Origin: Bradyrhizobium algeriense
GTDB taxonomy: Bacteria; Pseudomonadota; Alphaproteobacteria; Rhizobiales; Xanthobacteraceae
Assembly (NCBI RefSeq): GCF_003062295.1
Contig: NZ_PYCN01000010.1
Location: 178,379-242,378, forward strand
Length of the DNA stretch: 64,000 nt
Reading direction: 5' to 3'
Shown: one piece after another, positions 61,191 to 64,000 of the stretch
Layout of the letters: the number at the start of each line of letters is the position of its first letter
Position numbering within the stretch: the stretch's first letter is position 1
Notes under the pieces: model-generated
The model's input: only the letters and a program-made list of their open reading frames with translations
Database searches by the model: none
What the model was told of the DNA's origin: nothing
Made by a program: the position numbers and the translations under genes

Positions 61191-62021
61191 TTGAGGACGC
61201 TTCTTATTTGCGCGCTGGCTACCACCCTGGTCGGTTGCAGTAGCCAACAATCAACACAGCCATCATGCGTTGGCCTGAACCCGTTCGCCTGCCTGACCGC
61301 GGTTCAGGTGCCGATTGAACCTGAATCGCATGACAGCGATCCTGCCACAGTGAAACCAGTGTCCGCCGTCGCCTGGCGCGGCGACAGCCCGCCCCGATCT
61401 CATGCGGACCACGCCGTCCGTCGAACGCCCAGGCCAACCAAGGTCGCGGCGAAAGCCGCGCCTGCCGTTCCCATACCGCGTCGTTCTCCGCAAACGGACC
61501 CGCAGACGACGGGCAATGCCGTTGTTTCCGAAGCTGCTCGCGCTTCCGAAGCGACTCGCGCTTCCGAAGCTGCGCGGGCAAGCGCCACCGATCCGCATTC
61601 AACGACCGAGGTTCCGCAGACCCGAACGACACAGGAGCAAGTGGCGGCCGCCTCCGCGGTCGCGGAACGAATGACGGTCCCGACGCTAGATGCGTCGCTG
61701 GACGCGCTCGTGGCCGTCCTCGTGGCGGGTCCCGACGTCAAGTCGGTTTCCGACCTCGCCGGCAAGACAATCGCGATCGACGATAGATATTCCGAGCAGT
61801 CGATCAACCGCGTCAGGACCGCGATGGCAGCGGCGGGCGCGCTCGAAGTCCAGCTGAGCAAAGGTCAAACCACCGCGATCAATCGGCTGGTCGGCAAGGA
61901 AGTTGCGGCCGCGGTCGTAGGCCTGGTCTCCGCCAGCGCCGCGGATAGCTTTCCCGAGCTCGCGCGATACAGGACCTTTCAAGTCCCGCTCGCAGCTCGA
62001 TCGAGCCCGGCCAAGCCGTGA
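61191..62021 (+). CDS. Hypothetical lipoprotein with binding-protein-like C-terminus
   Basis: 276 residues. The start is a TTG with GGAGG 9 bases upstream. A lipobox (TTLVGCSS) marks lipid attachment at Cys16. A disordered middle contains three 18-base repeats (61525-61578, coding SEAARA-type units). The C-terminal 100 residues (VKSVSDLAGKTIAIDDRYSEQ...) resemble part of a periplasmic solute-receptor lobe, where a ligand-binding opening would be. Too small to be a complete receptor. Unrecognised; an envelope role is likely. Confidence 0.7.
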   Translation: MRTLLICALATTLVGCSSQQSTQPSCVGLNPFACLTAVQVPIEPESHDSDPATVKPVSAVAWRGDSPPRSHADHAVRRTPRPTKVAAKAAPAVPIPRRSPQTDPQTTGNAVVSEAARASEATRASEAARASATDPHSTTEVPQTRTTQEQVAAASAVAERMTVPTLDASLDALVAVLVAGPDVKSVSDLAGKTIAIDDRYSEQSINRVRTAMAAAGALEVQLSKGQTTAINRLVGKEVAAAVVGLVSASAADSFPELARYRTFQVPLAARSSPAKP

Positions 62022-62301
62022 CGGTTTGTCCCTCAAAGCTTCTGCACCCGCAACAAAGTGCGGGCCACGGAGCCAAAAACCCAGCAAATACAAAGCTGAT
62101 TTTCTGAGGTGGCGTGCTCGGAGCGCGGCACCTTTGAAATCCGAAAAAGGAGGTCTGCCGGCACTAGCAACGCCATCTTGCCTTCCGTATTTCGATCGTG
62201 GAATCGGCTTGCGGTACTTCCCCGCACAGCGTAATTTTCAACTACACGTAGCTCATTCGAAAGCAAGCAATCTATCGGGTTCGGCCTAGCGGGAGAGAGC
62301 G

Positions 62302-62931
62302 ATGGCGGACGTCCCATGGCACCTTTCCGGTGACTATTTCGAGAATTGCAGTTGCAGCATCGTGTGTCCCTGCCTCGTGTCGGCGGCCCCCCCGTTGACC
62401 GCGCGACCGACCGAGGGCTTCTGTAACGTACCGCTGATCTTCCACATCGAAAGCGGCCGCTATGGCGACATCGTGCTCGATGAACTCAATGTCCTGATTA
62501 TCCTCCACGCACCTGGGGTCATGGCAGACGGAGATTGGTCGGTGGCCGCCTATATCGATCAGCGCGCCAACGATGAGCAGACCGAGGCCCTGGCTGCGAT
62601 CTTCACCGGCGCCGCCGGTGGTCCGATGGCCGCGTTCACACCGCTGATCAGCAAGAACCTGGGGGTGCGCAAGGTCCCCATCACATTCCGAATCGATGGC
62701 AAGACGCGGTCCGCGGAAATCCCGGATATTCTGCACATGTCGGTCGTTCCGTTGCCGACCATGCATCCGAGCGGCGAAATGTGGGCGAACATCGGCCATC
62801 CGGTTAGCCCCGACAACATGGTGTTGGCAGTCGGCGCCCCCGGCAACACGTTCAACGATCATGGCATGCGCTGGGATAATTCCGGCAAGAACGGCCTCTA
62901 TGCGCCGATCCGCTGGTCGAACCAGGCTTGA
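62302..62931 (+). CDS. DUF1326 family protein
   Basis: 209 residues. N-terminal WHLSGDYFENCSCSIVCPCL carries four cysteines in the pattern that defines DUF1326, likely a metal site. GFCNVPLIFHIESGRYGDIVLDELNV and the C-terminal MRWDNSGKNGLYAPIRWS are typical. In most genomes the next gene is a DUF2182 membrane protein; here only a doubtful remnant follows. Role unknown. Confidence 0.88.
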   Translation: MADVPWHLSGDYFENCSCSIVCPCLVSAAPPLTARPTEGFCNVPLIFHIESGRYGDIVLDELNVLIILHAPGVMADGDWSVAAYIDQRANDEQTEALAAIFTGAAGGPMAAFTPLISKNLGVRKVPITFRIDGKTRSAEIPDILHMSVVPLPTMHPSGEMWANIGHPVSPDNMVLAVGAPGNTFNDHGMRWDNSGKNGLYAPIRWSNQA

Positions 62932-63536
62932 TGCAACGCCTGATACCGGCCCTGCGACACGGACGGCATGGACATGACCGGGTTCCGCATGATCACGGCC
63001 GAACGGCTTATGCTGTTGGTGCGCTCGGAGGGCGCACGCATTTGTTGCGATATCAATGGGTTGTTGGGACCGTTCAAAGCATAAGGTGCATTTCGAAGCC
63101 AAAGGTGTCTTTGAAGAGGTGACGCTTTGACATCATTCCAAAGCCTGCACCCGTGCGTGCGAACCTGCCGGGAAGCTCCCTGGCTTTGACCGAGCGTCTG
63201 ACCGACGGTGGCTGATACCGACGTCCTCTGGCAGTTCCAGACCATATCTTCAATCGAGAGCATGCGATCAGCTTCTGCGTCCAGCACGTTGAGGGTCCAA
63301 ACAAGTGTCATGTTGCGAATCTTTGGACACCAACGACCGTTCGATCCCACCGTCAAACCGATGATTTGATCCATCGATACCGATAATAACGCAATGGTCT
63401 TGGCCTCGCCTAGAGCTGTAAAGAGCCGTCGAGGAATCGGCGGCGTTGGAGTAAGAAAACTCGCCGTGGCGAGGCCACCGGAATCAGCGCTCCGATTGAT
63501 CGGCTTTCATTTCTGAGGGGGCGCATCACTTCCGAC
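62932..63536. other. Unassigned region after DUF1326
   Basis: 605 bases without a supported gene. The frame starting at 62968 begins MDMTGFRMITAERL, which recalls the MDMxGFRM block of DUF2182, but it stops after 38 codons and the rest does not fit. Inverted arms TGGCCTCGCC (63401-63410) and GGCGAGGCCA (63468-63477) enclose 57 bases. Confidence 0.45.
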
Positions 63537-63591
63537 GAGCCCTACCCTCCGAAGGCAAAGGTCACACGTTCGAATCGTGTCGGGTGCGCCA
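63537..63591 (+). tRNA. tRNA-Arg (CCG) 3' fragment, att-site-like
   Basis: From the D-stem remnant GAGC through the anticodon loop CTCCGAA (anticodon CCG), variable arm, T arm ACACG-TTCGAAT-CGTGT, acceptor CGGGTGC, discriminator G and CCA, the 55 bases follow tRNA-Arg(CCG). The 5' acceptor strand and D arm are missing, and the anticodon stem has an A where pairing is expected. This is the classical 3'-half duplication left by elements that integrate at tRNA genes. It is non-functional as a tRNA. Confidence 0.75.
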
Positions 63592-63949
63592 TGTTTTTCC
63601 TTACTTTACAGCGCGATATGCAGGCGCGGCCTGAGACTTCAGTTTTGTTTTATTCGCGCGAGTAAGCAATTGATAGAAAATCGGCAGTTCATCCGAATAG
63701 CTTAGCAACTGATGTGTCGGTCGGAATCCCGCTAATCTGAGAAAATAATCGAGCCCGACGCGCGTTTGGATTGGCGATCGCGATGCTGGTCAGTCCGGTT
63801 CAAGGCAAATCCGACTAGGCGCAGGTCGGGCTAGCGAGATCTAACATCGGCACCCCAACGACCGCTTTGCGCCGATTGTGTTGAAGAAGTCGCCGCCTTA
63901 GGTGTTCTGGGCCGTGCGAGGAGACAGGCGAGCGGGAGCTTGTTTGCTT
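63592..63949. other. AT-richer stretch after the tRNA fragment
   Basis: 358 bases without a supported gene, first half visibly AT-richer than the core genome around it. No integrase or recombination gene is seen up to the window end. Confidence 0.4.
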
Positions 63950-64000
63950 TCAGGCCGGGATCGGGGCGGGCAGCGGGATCAGCTTTGCCAGCTTTCGGAG
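63950..64000 (-). pseudogene. Possible C-terminal end of a transposase (partial)
   Basis: The minus frame entering from the window end reads LRKLAKLIPLPAPIPA and stops at TGA 63952-63950. The basic end resembles transposase C-termini of rhizobial elements. Only 16 residues are visible, so this is a guess that depends on what lies beyond the window. Confidence 0.2.

Noticed and set aside
63511..63591. A complete tRNA fold using GCGCATC as 5' acceptor strand
   Set aside because: The strand pairs by chance with GGTGCGC, but the register leaves no discriminator plus CCA, and the D arm does not form.
1..64000. Many long open frames on the strand opposite strong genes (for example opposite rnr, pleD, nfeD, clpA)
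   Set aside because: High GC content at the third codon position keeps antisense frames open. They lack family motifs and ribosome sites, and they mirror real genes.
1..64000. CRISPR arrays, rRNA genes, integrases, prophage genes and secretion clusters
   Set aside because: Looked for by eye and not found in the window.

Overview
The window is a GC-rich, densely coded alphaproteobacterial chromosome segment, most likely Bradyrhizobium or a close relative (Nitrobacteraceae). The pointers are the divK-pleD pair, the division-site ATPase MipZ, an EipB-type envelope protein (DUF1849), a phasin behind PhaR-like operators, DUF1489 and DUF3572 proteins, CtrA-type boxes, and several palindromic dispersed repeats of the kind that litter Bradyrhizobium genomes. 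Most of it is core genome. No phage, plasmid, CRISPR or complete insertion sequence was seen.

Layout. 1-7.1 kb: 3' end of topA, then rnr and a DUF983 protein packed head to tail, a NUDIX hydrolase, a flavin-dependent monooxygenase and rpmG. 7.2-11.5 kb: a divergent MFS transporter/TetR pair around a perfect operator palindrome, a beta-lactamase-fold hydrolase, a MITE-like element beside a peptidase relic, and a small membrane protein. 11.5-15.1 kb: pleD and divK (cell-cycle signalling), DUF3572 and DNA polymerase IV. 15.1-23 kb: a minus-strand block with RidA and GYD proteins, a slipin/NfeD membrane-protease pair, and an operon for the E1 alpha, E1 beta and E2 subunits of a branched-chain 2-oxoacid dehydrogenase followed by an ALDH7-like aldehyde dehydrogenase. 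23-32 kb: EipB, RidA, a glycerophosphodiesterase, a FemAB-like acyltransferase, a HIT protein, TrmO, a Bug-type binding protein, AzlCD and a lytic transglycosylase. 32-37.2 kb: a PilZ protein facing a PilZ-PAS-PAS-GGDEF protein, then clpA and clpS.

37.2-40.1 kb is a decayed scar. A DUF1194 fragment, a porin C-terminus and a frameshifted, truncated ABC permease lie next to a dispersed repeat. 40-45.5 kb: phasin, a penicillin-binding carboxypeptidase with a SPOR domain, and DnaJ, VWA and alpha/beta-hydrolase proteins. 45.8-55.7 kb: an XRE regulator divergent from an oxidoreductase, mipZ divergent from panC, DUF1489, a GST, a DUF599 protein, a TonB-like protein, an aldo/keto reductase and a small HTH regulator. 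55.7-60 kb: mgtE and two tandem NodB-type polysaccharide deacetylases. 60-64 kb is accessory in character: two unrecognised genes (a coiled-coil protein and a lipoprotein) diverging from a CtrA-like box, a DUF1326 protein, and a 3' fragment of a tRNA-Arg gene that looks like an integration scar.

Recurring themes are envelope and cell-cycle control (DivK, PleD, MipZ, CtrA-like boxes, EipB, carboxypeptidase, transglycosylase, deacetylases), c-di-GMP signalling (PleD, PilZ, PilZ-GGDEF) and PhaR-like operators at the phasin and at a hydrolase gene. All functional calls come from reading the sequence and recalling the families. No database search was run.
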